The notes beneath the pieces are model-generated. The model made no database searches, was not told the origin of the DNA, and worked only from the letters and a program-made list of their open reading frames with translations. A stretch of DNA of 64,000 bases, taken from contig CM037867.1 of NCBI GenBank assembly GCA_021292105.1, positions 18,116,386 to 18,180,385 on the forward strand, given 5' to 3'. Numbering within the stretch: the first letter of the stretch is position 1; every line of letters starts with the position of its first letter. Source of the stretch: Anadara kagoshimensis (taxonomy: Eukaryota; Mollusca; Bivalvia; Arcoida; Arcidae). This document shows positions 11,362 through 23,222 of this stretch, one piece after another. Made by a program: the position numbers and the translations under genes.

Positions 11362-11799
11362 CATAATTCTTAATTTCACCTTTCGCAAATTGAATCATTA
11401 AAATATACATTTTTGTTGTCCAACGTTTATATTTTCAAAGTTAAATTGAATGAATAACTGCTTAAATAAACTAGCTTAAAAATTTAAGTTTATTATAAAG
11501 AAATTTTTTAGTTTAGAAAACAATTAAGAACTAGCATGATTATCGAAACAATCAATAAAAACTAAAGTATGCTAGTAAAATTCGAATTTAAAATATAAAA
11601 TTGTTTTTAATTTCGAGTTATTGTTTAATACTGATTTAATAACAAACTATAAATTTATTTATCAAAGGTATTTCAGAAAAAATTAAAATTTTAAAAAGTT
11701 CGAATTCATTTTTGTAACATAATTTTACACTTTAATATTATTGAAATGAATAAATTATCAAAATTACTTTCTTTTTTTCACTTACCTTGGCAAAATCAT
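10588..11799 (-). CDS. Secreted precursor of two long RFamide neuropeptides (QRFP/NPF-like)
   Basis: Exon 1 coding part 11799-11786 (ATGATTTTGCCAAG, donor GTAAGTG); exon 2 from 11201 (acceptor ttcttttttgcag). The join gives MILPRFAFCCCILSTAV, a signal peptide, then an acidic spacer. The peptide frame is 10974-10588. It is reached either by a 112-bp intron (11086-10975, donor GTTAGT, acceptor tttttctccgctag, phase 0; 171 residues) or, if unspliced, only by a 1-nt shift in the A5 run at 10967-10971. After KGKR comes a 36-residue peptide ending AQTRF, then G and R for amidation and cleavage. After LRK comes a 41-residue peptide ending KGGRMQFRF, then G and the stop. Inferred role: amidated ligand of a GPCR. 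The two peptides look like an internal duplication (VLnsFFnWY against VLRYFLRYF). The C-terminus resembles vertebrate QRFP (GGFSFRFamide), and the 36-residue size fits NPY/NPF. Family assignment is uncertain; the precursor call is firm. Confidence 0.75.
11202..11785 (-). other. Intron 1 of the RFamide gene with (TAA)n microsatellite
   Basis: The 584-bp intron has a GTAAGTG donor and a pyrimidine-rich TTGCAG acceptor. An (AAT)n run sits at about 11323-11360. The frame extending upstream from 11201 to an ATG at 11239 is intron sequence that happens to stay open. Confidence 0.7.
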
Positions 11800-11834
11800 T
11801 TTAGAAAAATATCAATCTTATGTTGCAATTTTCT

Positions 11835-11874
11835 GAATGACTAGTACTCAAGATCAGATGTGTGTGCTTATAAA
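11835..11874 (-). promoter_or_regulatory. TATA box and initiator of the RFamide precursor gene
   Basis: On the minus strand, TTTATAAG at 11874-11867 is followed about 34 bp on by an initiator-like TCATTC (A at 11838). The predicted start codon is 39 bp further (11799). The spacing is slightly long but fits a TATA core promoter with a short 5' UTR, supporting 11799 as the translation start. Confidence 0.6.
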
Positions 11875-11879
11875 GCTGG

Positions 11880-13970
11880 GTATACAAAATTTTGACAAAA
11901 ATCTGCCGCTGCATCTATATATACCCATGGATGTTGACATAACAAATTATAACCCTTCCTTCTCATAAAATCGTGATTGGAAATCTATCTTATGTAATTA
12001 ACGACCACTATTTCGGGTTAGAGGATGGGTTCATTTACATACCCCCACCGATGACCATGAATTCCGACGTTATCATGATGGAATGAGGAGGTTTATTGAT
12101 AACTCTCACGTGGGGACAAATATGTAAATGATTTCGAGATAATTGGAGATAAACTGAGATTAATGTGAGATTAAAACTCTGAGGAGGCAAGGCAAAAAGT
12201 CTTAAAATTTTTAATCATGATTTTATTTACTTATTGGCATCGTTAAAAAAATAATAAAATAATTAAAATGTCTTAAAAAATAAAAAAACTTTACTTTTGG
12301 TTTCAGCAATTTGAAGTGAAATATTCTTCAGCGTAATAGTAACTTAATACGCTCATTTTAAAACACGCTTTTAATTAAGTTTTGAAACAATCTAATTTGT
12401 TTTGTGAAAATCTATAATAATTGGAATGTTAAGATTTAATTTCTAGGCCCGGTAAAATAGTAAACATACGAACATTTTTATATAATATTTAGACAAATGA
12501 TAATTCTCTATCATTTTTGATAAAATATAATTTGCATTTTTTTTAAAAATTATAAAAAAAGACAAAAAAGACACAGAGCGTTGTTTTTGCATTATAATAA
12601 AAATATACATTTAAATAATTTTATTATAACATGTGTAAAGTTTTTTATGATTGTTGATTATGTTCCTTCGAAGGTTTAAATAAATAATTTTAATACCGTT
12701 TCATTTAATGGTCTTATTTTTTTTATTTATTGAACTAGAGGGTTGAAGTGATCATGATTTATTTAAATTGGCAATTGTTCAAGACAGTATGTCGAAATGT
12801 ACTTATAAAATTGCATGTTGTGTAATAGAAAAAAATATTAATTCAATTTGAAACAATTTTTCTTCTTCTTCTTATTATTATTATCTTGATGAAATAGTAT
12901 CTTCCCAATTTTGTAAATTATTTATTAGGAGACCTGGTTGATATAAGAGTTTAATTCATGTTTAAGAAACTAAAATTATGTTAACTTTGTAATCTGTAAT
13001 ACTTTTTTATTACAGAATAAAATACTGCTTATACTAAACAAATAAATAAACACATAAATAACTAAATAAATAAATAAATCACCGCGACAAATAATAATTT
13101 TAAAATAAACCCCCAAAAAATCGCGAAATGTAAAGGTTACCATTGAGCTCTATAGAAATGTTACAAGTCGTGTTACAACTTCCACTGGCGCTAAAACAAA
13201 ATGAAGTGCTACCTAACATTTTGCAGTTCGGGCAAATTTGGTAAATTTAACAGGACATATTAACACTATTTTGGATCTGCATGGTTTTTGTAGCTGCCAC
13301 AAAGCAAAGAGGTTCGGTATTAAATTGTAGGACAGGATTCTGCAAAATTCAATATGCTCCATTTTGTTCTTCTTCCATATGAAGAAGAGTAAAAGTTATG
13401 TAAGAAAAAAAAAGATAAGCGCGACAGCAAACAGGATATTTTGAACCAACGGAATTTGATTTCAAACGTTATAGTCTTTTAAAAAAATTTCGATTTCACT
13501 GAATTGCACCCAGGAATTTCAGTCACATACAGTTGACATTTACTTGGGCATCATTTCACGCCAGCATTGTTCTAACACCCGTAAATTGCACTAGTCTGTC
13601 GATCACGAGGCTGAAATGTTACTTATTGTGACTGGAATACCATCGTATAGTTATGTATCATTGTTAAGCCATTATCATTGCTAGCCGCGGATAACTAATT
13701 ATGCCGATGCTGATTTAAACAGTATTTCAATGAATCATTATAAAGCTCTGAACCAAATATTAAACATACTACTCGCAGAACCCAGCTATATTTGTAATAT
13801 ATGTTATAAGTAATTAAATAGTCTACTCTTGAGAAAGCCGATTAAGGCGTCGTTAGTACTTACAACTCATCAACGGATACCATTTTTTCCAAAATACCAT
13901 ATCCAGTGCCGGCTCAATTTGGGAGGGAGACAGTGGTCTCATTGTTTGTTTGGCTGTTTGGTGTATGTTA
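11880..13970. other. AT-rich intergenic DNA, no gene recognised
   Basis: Long A/T runs and short (TAAA) tracts (about 13040-13080). No frame with recognisable domains on either strand and no convincing RNA gene. Confidence 0.6.
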
Positions 13971-13973
13971 TAT

Positions 13974-14082
13974 TTTCATTCATTCATTCATTCGTTAGTT
14001 CGTTCTTCTATTCGTTCGTTCATTCATTCATTCATTCATTCATTCATTCATTCATTCATTCATTCATTCATTCATTCATTTT
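13974..14082. repeat. (CATT)n microsatellite
   Basis: Tandem cattcatt with a few cgtt variants. The apparent proteins rich in FIHS/SFIH across it are translations of the repeat. Confidence 0.97.
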
Positions 14083-14394
14083 ATTTTATATCATATTTTC
14101 CTTTCTTTTCTTTTCTGCTTTCAGATATCATTTGTTGTAAATTGAAATAACAAAACATTTCTATGTTTAAATTCACGCATGTCATAAACCTTGCTTGTTA
14201 ATCACACCCTCTAAATAACAAACCCTATGGGTGCATTAATGCCGATACGCATATAATTTCAAAATAAGCGTTTTATACGTTATTGTACGAGTCAAAATAA
14301 TAACATTGGCTATACTGAGGACATATACATATTTTCTTTATCTGAATGATATTTACAAGTGTTAACATAAGATACAGTATCTATATGTCTGAAA

Positions 14395-15125
14395 TTCCAA
14401 ACACTTCAGTTATCTGAACTTAAGTGTATAGACCTCTTACGTGATATTACAGGAAAGCAGGGGGTATGTGTATGACCAGGGTAATCCGAATATATGCTGC
14501 ATGTGTCTAATACGGAATGATAATAAGGATTTAAAGAAACCAAGGACGATAATCATTCATTTTATAAAGGGAGATAACTTGTACAGACACTTCTGTTATC
14601 AGTTCTTAAGTGTAAAGACCTCTTACGTGATCTTACATGAAGACAGGGGGTATGTGTATGATCAGGCTAATTCGAAAACACACTCCGTATACCGAATACA
14701 TATTGGACATAGCGTTTTAAAGAAACCAAGAACGACAATCGATCATCTTATAAAGGGAGATAACTTGTACAAACTCTTACGTTATCTGAACTTAAGTGTA
14801 TAGACCTCTTACGTGGTATTACAGGGAAGGCAGGGGGTATGTGTATGACCAGGTTAACTCGAATACATGCACAGTATACCTAATACGTAATAGACATGGG
14901 AATTTAAAGAAATCAAGAACGGTAATAAATGAAAAAGCTTGAATCATTTAAGGGGAGATAACTTGAACAAACACTTCTATTATCAGTTGCCAAGTATAAA
15001 GATCTCTGATTGACAGGTGGTCTGTGTGTGACAAAATTAATATTACTCGAATTATGTTCAGACATTAATAGATACGTAATAAACGTTACAATTGACAATA
15101 AACCAAGGGTGATAACTGGGTATCA
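14395..15125. repeat. Tandem array of about 187 bp, roughly four copies
   Basis: The marker agacctcttacgtg recurs near 14429, 14615 and 14801, with a decayed fourth copy at 15000 (spacing 186, 186, 198). Each unit also has gggggtatgtgtatgaccag and aagggagataacttgtac. The 120-codon frame at 14441-14803 spans nearly two units because 186 is a multiple of three, so it repeats itself and is probably not a gene. Confidence 0.9.
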
Positions 15126-15293
15126 ATACTAATATCTAGGACAATAAGTAGAACAAGTGCAACAGCAGTAGGTGATCTACTTAAAATAAGATTACTTGAC
15201 CTTGATTGTAAGAAACAGTGGGTAAGGTCAAATAAGATACGACGCTGTTAACTTACTGACTTGTTTTGTAAGTAGGCCTAAAATAACAAATTG

Positions 15294-15343
15294 AAATAAA
15301 TAAATAAATAAATAAATAAGTAAATAAATAAATAAATAAATAG
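15294..15343. repeat. (TAAA)n microsatellite
   Basis: About 12 tetranucleotide copies with one ag interruption. Confidence 0.95.
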
Positions 15344-15344
15344 G

Positions 15345-16050
15345 TAAAAATTGGTTTTTTTTATTTACTGTACATGTATGCATTTTATTCCAGTTTGAAA
15401 TTAGTGCTTATGCCTTTCTTGTTTTGAAAATCACATTTCTTATAGGGCTAGAAAAGTTATATAAACATCCAATGGACAAGGATAATGCCAATTGTAATGA
15501 TTCATGTAATTTGTTACAAATGCATTTTTCGAGTTAGAAAAATTTCTAAACAGGAAGTGTTTACTCTCCAAAAGCATCCGGCCTCACTTCTTTTACACAA
15601 TTGTACATGCTTAACTTAATTTGCCAGTTTTCAAAGTTTTTACTTTGCTATAGGGATAATAATTTGGATACAAACCTGTATGTTCAGTTTGATCCTTTGA
15701 TTGATTTTTTAGCATATATCTTTTTGTTGTTTGATATTTTCTTGTTGCCCCTTGTCAGTATAAAGTACATCCTGATGGAATTAATATTATTCCAATGACA
15801 TTGCTTGACATTACCAGATATGAAATTTTCATAATAAAATGGTTCTGAAAATATGTTTGATGGGCTAGAACCTCTGATTATTATATTATCGCCTTTGCAC
15901 GGACACTGGGGTAAAAATTCAATTGTGTAGTTACAATAATATTAGAGAAAATGAAAGATCACCAGATTATAATTACTTGAACTAATATTAAGTACCGCAT
16001 GAACTTGCGCTTAGATTTATGTTTTAAATGAAAAATTCTCCCATCGGAAA
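15345..16050. other. Intergenic stretch with one dispersed-repeat fragment
   Basis: No gene seen. The segment 15545-15690 is a reverse-oriented, degenerate copy of the family with the aagtgag core (here catccggcctcacttctttt). Confidence 0.5.
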
Positions 16051-16053
16051 CAA

Positions 16054-16290
16054 GGCCGCGGTGGATTAATGGATAAGACGTTAGTCTACAAATCCAGAGT
16101 CTCTCACTGCTGTTAGTTCGAGTCCCGCTCAGACCACATGTGCGACTTTTCCTTGTCGTTGGCCTTAACAGGTATCAGTATAATGGTCTAGGAGAGTGGT
16201 TTACTTGTCTACAGCGTACTGACTCTGTGAGCTAGCACGTTAAAGTCGCCTTGAGTGTACGCTGGTATAAGCAGACCATAAAACACACTC
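16054..16290 (+). mobile_element. tRNA-derived SINE (Arg-like head)
   Basis: Head ggccgcggtggattaatgga supplies an A box (TGGATTAATGG), followed by a B box gttcgagtccc about 50 bp on. The body ends in ttaaagtcgccttgagtg and a tail near 16285. The 3' half is unlike the SINEs at 7233 and 8976, so it is a different family. Confidence 0.75.
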
Positions 16291-16291
16291 G

Positions 16292-17526
16292 CAATTCACA
16301 TGAATAAACGAACTTGTTCTTAGATTAATACATAGAGATTAATAAAATAGTTCTCGTCGCGAATAGCTGAAAAATTGCTAATGCGGCGTTAAGCAACATT
16401 CAACCAACAAACAACCACCGCAAACAGCTGACAAATTGCTAGTGCGACTTAAAACAAATCTCAACAACTAATGCCATGCAAAATTAATTGTAATATTCAT
16501 CTTCTTATGTCTATAGAAAATAAGAAAAATCTCGTCATGAAAAAATCTACATTTTTATTGCATGAAGAAAGACGAAAAACAAGATAAAATTGATAGAGAG
16601 AGAGATAGCTATAAAAATACCATAAGAATAAATAAATAAATAAAATAATTACTGCGAATTAATTAAATTCGCGGTGTCCAATTTTCATTGTTCTGAGAAA
16701 AATGCATGGAGTGGTTAATTCGTTATTTGTACAATGTGCGTTCAGAATATGATTGTAATATTTCGTTGTTTTTTAAATCCATGGATCAGGGTGTTCTTGA
16801 AAAAAAGAAAATTGGAACACAACGGAAATAAACAATTTCCCAGTAAAAAATATTTCTTTTTGAAATTTCGATTATAAAGACAACGAAGAATGACTATGTG
16901 TCAAATTAATAAATAAATAATAAAATAAAATATGTACCCTTAAATGTTGAATGCAAAGGCTGAAAAGAAGGCTGATACATAGTCCAACTTAATAAATATT
17001 AATAAAATAAAAATTAAATAAAAATGAAACATTTACGCTTAAATTTTGAATGCAAAAACTAAAAGGAAGGCTTATGTGTCAATGCCTAAATGCAAAGAAT
17101 AGATAATTAAAAAAAATAATTTAAAAAAATGGAAAGAATAAACACAAGATGTTAACTTATATTTTGAGTGCAAAAACTAAAAAGAAAGACTTAAATGTGT
17201 CAATTGTGGAGCAAACAGCTAGCACTTTAAATGGTCAATAATGTTCGTTGTAATATTTTGATCAATAATGCACTGATGACAATGTACATACTATACCACA
17301 AAATCAATGGGGTTCGCAAGCGTACCACATGATACACCTAACCTCCTGTTCGGATAAATTAATTCCATTGCATATGTTAACATCATCAGTTTACTTTTTC
17401 CCGTATAATGTCGACGTTATTTTGGATTTCGCGGCGTAAGCTATCACCAAAACGTCACGCACAAACATTAATACGTATCAATCTCCAAGTTATCCCGGGA
17501 TTTTGTGACGCAAACCATATCCAAAA
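16292..17526. other. Intergenic AT-rich DNA with a degenerate tandem repeat
   Basis: Between about 16900 and 17200 a loose repeat unit (gaatgcaaagactaaaaggaaggctta with variants) occurs three times amid taaa-rich tracts. No gene recognised. Confidence 0.55.
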
Positions 17527-17563
17527 CGCCCCGCCCCGCCCCGCCCCGCCCCGCCCCGCCCCG
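17527..17563. repeat. (CCCCG)n pentanucleotide repeat
   Basis: About seven perfect CCCCG units, a sharp GC island in AT-rich DNA; G-rich on the minus strand and so potentially G-quadruplex forming. Confidence 0.95.
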
Positions 17564-17837
17564 TCAAAATGTATCAATCATGTGGTAGACTGGCGAATCC
17601 CGTTGCGAAATCTAATACAAATTAATATACTGTATTAGATGAAACAATAGACAAAATATTCACGATTTTCACGGTGACTTCTTTAAACGTGAATATATCG
17701 TCTCGGGAGAAATGTATTATTTTCCTTAGACACTTTGCCTGTCGTCGGAACCGTAAAAATATCTTGCCGCGAATTAGTTTAGAAGATCAAAACAGCGAAA
17801 GTTTTCTACCGCTAATGTTTCTTCTCATCCATGTATA

Positions 17838-18256
17838 CAGTACTGTAAACCGCTTTAAGTTGCAGCTTAGTTATTTTAGAGATATTACTAAACAAAATTG
17901 CGGAAGCGCAGTCATATTTTAGTCTGTGCAGAGCGACTGAATAATTGACGTATCGCCGGCCACGCCCACAATGTTCCGACACTGGCCGCCATCACAGTAC
18001 CAAAGCAGCGTCGCGACAACTAATGACGTTTTAGTGTCAACGACATCACAAAACCACACAATTTAGGCCGAGTTTTCATTCTTTTTGCGTGTAATTCAAG
18101 CATGTGGACCCTTTTGTCGGAACATTGTGGGCGAGGCCGGCAATCCGTCAATTCTGAATTCTGAATTTTAACGCAGTTTAATTTTAGCGAAAAAGTCAGA
18201 CCGTGAAACGTCCTCAAATAAATATGCCGCTGTAATTTATCGGTTTACAGTACTTT
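17838..18256. mobile_element. MITE-like inverted-repeat element, about 420 bp
   Basis: Ends are agtactgtaaaccg and cggtttacagtact. A second inverted block lies inside: gccggccacgcccacaatgt near 17956 against acattgtgggcgaggccggc near 18123. No coding capacity. A clean target duplication is not evident. Confidence 0.7.
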
Positions 18257-18505
18257 TAGTTCAGAATATAAACACATTTTAAATTAACTTATTTTTTAAA
18301 ATTTTAAATTATGTTGTGTACACACATTTCAAATAATATTAAATTCTAAAGTTTTGAATTAGGTTAAGAATGGATCAATATAATGTTTTTGCATTGAACA
18401 TTTTAAAAATAACAAATAAATCAGATACAAATTAACTCAATAAATAATAACATTATCACAGACAACAAAACATCCAGTACAGACACGTACAAAGTTTAAC
18501 ACTTG

Positions 18506-18729
18506 GGTAAAAAATAAAATTCGGAGCTACTTCTCTCTCAGTATACCCCCGTCCATAGACCGGTAAAAAATGAAATTCGGAGCTACTTCTCTCTCAGTAT
18601 ACCCCCGTCCATAGACCGGTAAAAATGAAATTCGGAGCTACTTCTCTCTCAGTATACCCCCGTCCATAGACCGGTAAAAAATGAAATTCGGAGCTACTTC
18701 TCTCTCAGTATACCCCCGTCCATAGACCA
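18506..18729. repeat. Minisatellite, four copies of 55-56 bp
   Basis: Near-identical units with ttcggagctacttctctctc followed by agtatacccccgtccataga, at 18520, 18576, 18631 and 18687. Very low divergence implies recent expansion. Confidence 0.96.
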
Positions 18730-19255
18730 TAAATATTGAAAAATAAATGTAGGCAAACAGGACGTAGATGTCTGGCAGACTTGAAACCCGTACTTCCGGT
18801 ATGGACATCACACTCAAGTCGCTGTGTTTAGTAGTTGCTGTTAAAATTACGATTTGTTTTATTACGGACGGACGGACAAATCAGTATACTCGAAAATTCG
18901 TATAGACAGAGAAGAGGTGCCGAGTAGCTATAATTCGTTAGTTTAGAGTTAAAATTTCGACTTGTCTGTACTGTATATCACAGGTAATAGAACATGTATA
19001 TCACAAATAGTTCATGTTTTTTGTATAAATTACAATTTTTGCACCAACTGCCGCAAAACGATATCGTAAACTGAAGAAATTGTAAGATGGAAGTTTGAAA
19101 TCTGATCATTATACTTATCAAGGTTTTTAAGCCTACCATTTGGTAAGTACCATCATTTATGACATTTGGCGCAAAACTATATTGGAAACGTTTTTTAAGG
19201 AAAAAAAATATAGAATACATTCAAGCTTGTAAATACACAAAGGTAATAATCAACT
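18730..19255. other. Intergenic DNA with a dispersed-repeat relative
   Basis: The segment 18745-18900 (gcagacttgaaacccgtact, then tagtagttgctg and ttacgatttg) resembles 31985-32110 in an intron of the VWA7-like gene. Otherwise nothing recognised. Confidence 0.5.
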
Positions 19256-19261
19256 TTCGAA

Positions 19262-19635
19262 TTTTTTGTGAATTACCAACATCGTGAATTTTTTTAACCG
19301 GGGTGCTCTGATGTTGGTGTGGTTGGTGAAACAGGCTATTTCCCAATACAAAACTAACAGATCAACAAACATGAATCTTTTAATTATTTGGAGTAAATGA
19401 CGCAGAAATTGACATACGCAAATACCCTCAATTCAGCAGGATAACAAATAAATTACCAACATTGTAATTTTTAACCGGCGTGCTCTGATGTTGGTATGGT
19501 TGTTAAAACAGTATATTTCCCAAAACAAACCCAACAGATCAACAAACATGAATCTTTTCATTATTTGGAGTAAATTTGGAGTAAATGACGCAGAAATCAA
19601 CATACGTAAAAACCCTCAATTCAGCAGATTAAGAA
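19262..19635. repeat. Tandem duplication of about 180 bp
   Basis: 19262-19440 and 19450-19635 are direct copies (shared aaccggngtgctctgatgtt and cagatcaacaaacatgaatc). The second copy has an extra duplicated ggagtaaattt. The 64-codon frame at 19488 is part of the repeat. Confidence 0.9.
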
Positions 19636-20437
19636 AATTAAGACTTATATTTCATCAATGCCTGTCAGGTGCTAATTTTTGATACATAAAATAAAAAATA
19701 TTAGCACATGACACATATCTCCAGTTGGTCTTTTGAAAAAATATGACAAATAAAAAAACATAGTATGAAGAGACCTTCTAATTTGTTTAATACGGTGAAA
19801 GTCTTTAAATTGTGCAATCTTAACCATACTAATGTTAGAATCCCATTAGTCCAGCACAGATACATATAGAATAATATAATAAATATATCTCATAACAGAT
19901 ATCGCAAGAAATGATATTGTAAATTCAAACATAGAAATATTACAATTTGGAAGCCCGAGATAAAGAAATCATAAAATATTGATTTGAAACCTTATGATCA
20001 TACTTTACATATTTGTAACCTTAAACAGTTGGTAGATGTAAAATTGCATATGTCACACCATTTATATAACATGGCTTGGTACCAGTTTTACAATCATTCC
20101 TTAACTAAGATTTTTCTTAATAAGCATCTGGCAAATTGAAAAAAAAGTCACTCTATTAAGAAATTTAAGGTGTCATTTTGAAGAACACTTTAAGCTTATT
20201 ATATCTGTATTTAGTTTTGACAAAAATGTTGATACATAACTCCGAAAAAGATAGGTAAAATTTGCAAACGTTTATAAATGAAAAATCTCAGTAAAGACAC
20301 TACGTAAAACTGATGCCTGCATCTTTTAAAAAGCAGATCTTTTTTAAAATGACAACTTGTATTTTGAAGTGTCACTGATCATTTGGTTAAACTATTTGGT
20401 GTAAAATCATATCAATGTCTTGTCGTTTGTTTTAAAG
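19636..20437. other. Intergenic / 3' UTR side of the VWA7-like gene
   Basis: AT-rich, no independent gene seen. The 3' UTR of the minus-strand gene must lie here; I did not find a decisive polyadenylation signal. Confidence 0.5.
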
Positions 20438-23222
20438 CTACGTTAATGGCGTCACAGCTGTTGAGGCATCAGCTGCAAGTTTTTTCTTCACGATAACCAC
20501 ACTTGTAACTACGGATGCGATCACAACTGCACCTGCACCGGCTCCCATTCCCGCAATTACTGCTGTATTAGAATTTCCGGTGTCAGCAGATTTTTCCTGC
20601 AATTTAACGTGAAATTAATATAAATATATAATCAAAACCAAACGTACTAATCCATGTCCGAATCAGAATCCAGAAGAAAAAAAACACGTGACTTCAACCA
20701 GGGAAGTGAGACCGAGTGATCTGTCCTCACAAGGTGATTTGTTGTATGCGATAGAAATTGGTTGTGATATTAAATATTTGTTGTTCAAATGACTAAAATT
20801 ACACAATGTTTTATCGTGTATATATAGTTAATAGTTGCTCTCTTTCTTCAACTACTGCACAATTATAAAATGACTCTAATTTAAAAACAATTGAAATTTC
20901 CATGATAATATTTTATTATGCAGTCTCTATTGATATTCAAAAGCAAAGTAAAATCTTTGAAAACTGGTAAATTAAGTTATATACTGAACCTTTCACCAGA
21001 GAAGTGAGACCGAGTGATCCGGAAGGGAAAGCACCTCATGTCTAGCTAGCTACAGCCGCCATGTGTGAAATGAAAATTGACCAATATGAGCGTCTTCAAA
21101 GACCGTTTAGAATCTGCTTACCTCTTTACATCCGTCCTTTTTATAGTCTTTATTTACTTGTATCTTACACTCTCCTTGGTTCCCACTTACATCAGTGACT
21201 GTAATGGTAGCATCCTTACGACAACAATTTACACTGAAACCAAAACAGGATTATTGAATTAATTCTTAAAATCAGTATAGACATATTCGAAAAAGGTATT
21301 CCATTTAAAAACGAACAAGTTGTGTTTATATATCCATTCAGGTATGTTATCAGAAAAAAATCTCCTGAACATAAAGAACGACTTGATTTTTTAGTGACAA
21401 TCATACTACGGTAAAGTTGCACCTAGGCAGCAAGAACATTTCACACGTTTTAATTTTGCAGCACTAAACAACCATTTTAAACGAAATTATTCAACACTAC
21501 CTTTTTTATGCAAACTGACTTTTTAAAAACCCCTGACGATTTATTACATTTTAACTTCAATAGATTGAACCCTTCTATTCTTAGTCATTTACCATAATAT
21601 GTGGGACTATTTCACAAGCGCCAACGTTTGAAACAAACGTAAGAAGGAAAAACAAGTGGAAAAATCGCTAAACATTTGTTAAACATCAATATGTTTTAGT
21701 TGATGACTTACATTAAACGAATGTTTACTATTCCCGAGATATTTCTGATGTCACCAACAGAAAACTGGTCATGTGTAAACTTTGCATTGCTTCCTGCTCC
21801 TGATGTCGTGATAGTTTTCAGACCAAACCCATAGTCCCAAACCTCTGCTTCAGTTTCAAGTTGTGTGTAATTACATTTACAAACATCCCAGCTACAAGAT
21901 CCTGTTGTTTTGATAACATTGCAAACTGGTGAAAAGTTATCAACTTTCTGAAAAAAGAAGCAAAAAATACTCCCTAATTTTTAGGTAAAACAAACCTCCT
22001 GAAAAACAGTCCATTTTTAATAAATGATTTTTTAATATGATGTAAACTTGAAAAGGTGTCGAAAAATGAGCTTAACACAGTTTGACACAAAATAGGATAA
22101 TAGTCTTTATTATTCCTGGTTTCAATCGAGACGTAAATCTAGTCAGCTATTAAAAGAACTTTAATATGACACAAAATGTTATTCATTTGTCATGTGACTA
22201 GATTAGTCCCCCCAGATTATATGTATTGTATGAGACAATAAACAGGATAAACATAAATAAGTCTGGAATCTTTTCTGTACACAAAAATATTACAAACGGC
22301 CGGGAAGATAGAAGCTGTTAAGGGTAATCAATACGCAAATACTTATTAGGACATAAAGGTACTATTATTTGCAAGTCAACCACTATAATTGATTAATTGT
22401 TCGAACAAAAGATTTTTTTATTAAGACATTGTATACTAAAACAAAACGAAACAGAAACGAAAAGTTTAATGAACATAAACCTTTAAACATTGATAATTAT
22501 AATATATATATAAATAAATATATAAAAAAAGAAAAAAAGTAGAAAGGAAAGAAATGAATTAATTAAGCACCTTTGTTGCCCTTGTCTGTGTTGTTTCCCG
22601 TACAATCTCATACTGGAATTTGGTTCCCTTTGCACCACGTGTTCTGGCAGATATTGTAATTGTTCTGAAAAAATTTGCAATTACTCATTAAAATACACGA
22701 ACGCATGCTACGAGAAAATTTTACTAATATGTGGCTTGTGAACCAAAAAGCTGTAAATGAATTCAATACCTCATTATCACAAAACATGTCAGAATATCTC
22801 TAACAAAACTGTTTGAAGAACCGTAAATGAATTTATTAAATGTATCACATAGCTTATCATTTTGATTGGAGATGTTCATCTAGTAAGCAGCAAAGTTGAA
22901 AAAAGCTAGAGATTGTTTTAACTTCTTGCAAGTTTTGGAACACTTGCCTTTAACAAATATACAGGCGCAATGTAATGCAATTTCAAGGTGATTAACGTAA
23001 ATATTAAGATATAGGATTCTTACGTCGTTTTTCCGGCTGTGTTTGCGTTTAAAACAAAACTTCCTGTGGCATTGGCTCCTCCAGGAATATCGAAAGTTAA
23101 ATTTGTTGGTGATTGTGCAAATCCTTGGTCATCAGCGATATCAACATCAACCGTTTTATAGCCACTTCCAATATTGGTAACACGAAATGGAATGATAAAC
23201 CGCTCATTTGTGTAAAATGGCC
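20438..23222 (-). CDS. VWA7: VWA7-like gene: C-terminal domain, Cys block and transmembrane segment
   Basis: Exons 23222-23024, 22664-22571, 21947-21712, 21233-21122 and 20596-20438 (phases 1-2, 2-0, 0-2, 2-0, 0-stop). The first two encode a beta-rich domain ([20 protein letters not shown], then [10 protein letters not shown]) matching the last extracellular domain of VWA7. The next two contain CSWDVCKC and VNCCRKDAT with further Cys, probably disulfide-linked. The final exon has [20 protein letters not shown] followed by a second hydrophobic stretch and [10 protein letters not shown]: a Gly/Ala-rich transmembrane helix with a positive cytoplasmic stop-transfer and about 15 tail residues. The stop TAG is at 20440-20438. 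Confidence 0.88.

Noticed and set aside
13829-14150. Two overlapping plus-strand frames rich in FIHS
   Set aside because: Translations of the (CATT)n microsatellite.
16054-16130. Possible tRNA-Arg gene
   Set aside because: The 5' and 3' ends do not pair as an acceptor stem, and the sequence continues into a SINE body.
18506-18729. CRISPR-like array
   Set aside because: Units are contiguous 56-bp tandem copies with no variable spacers, and the context is eukaryotic.
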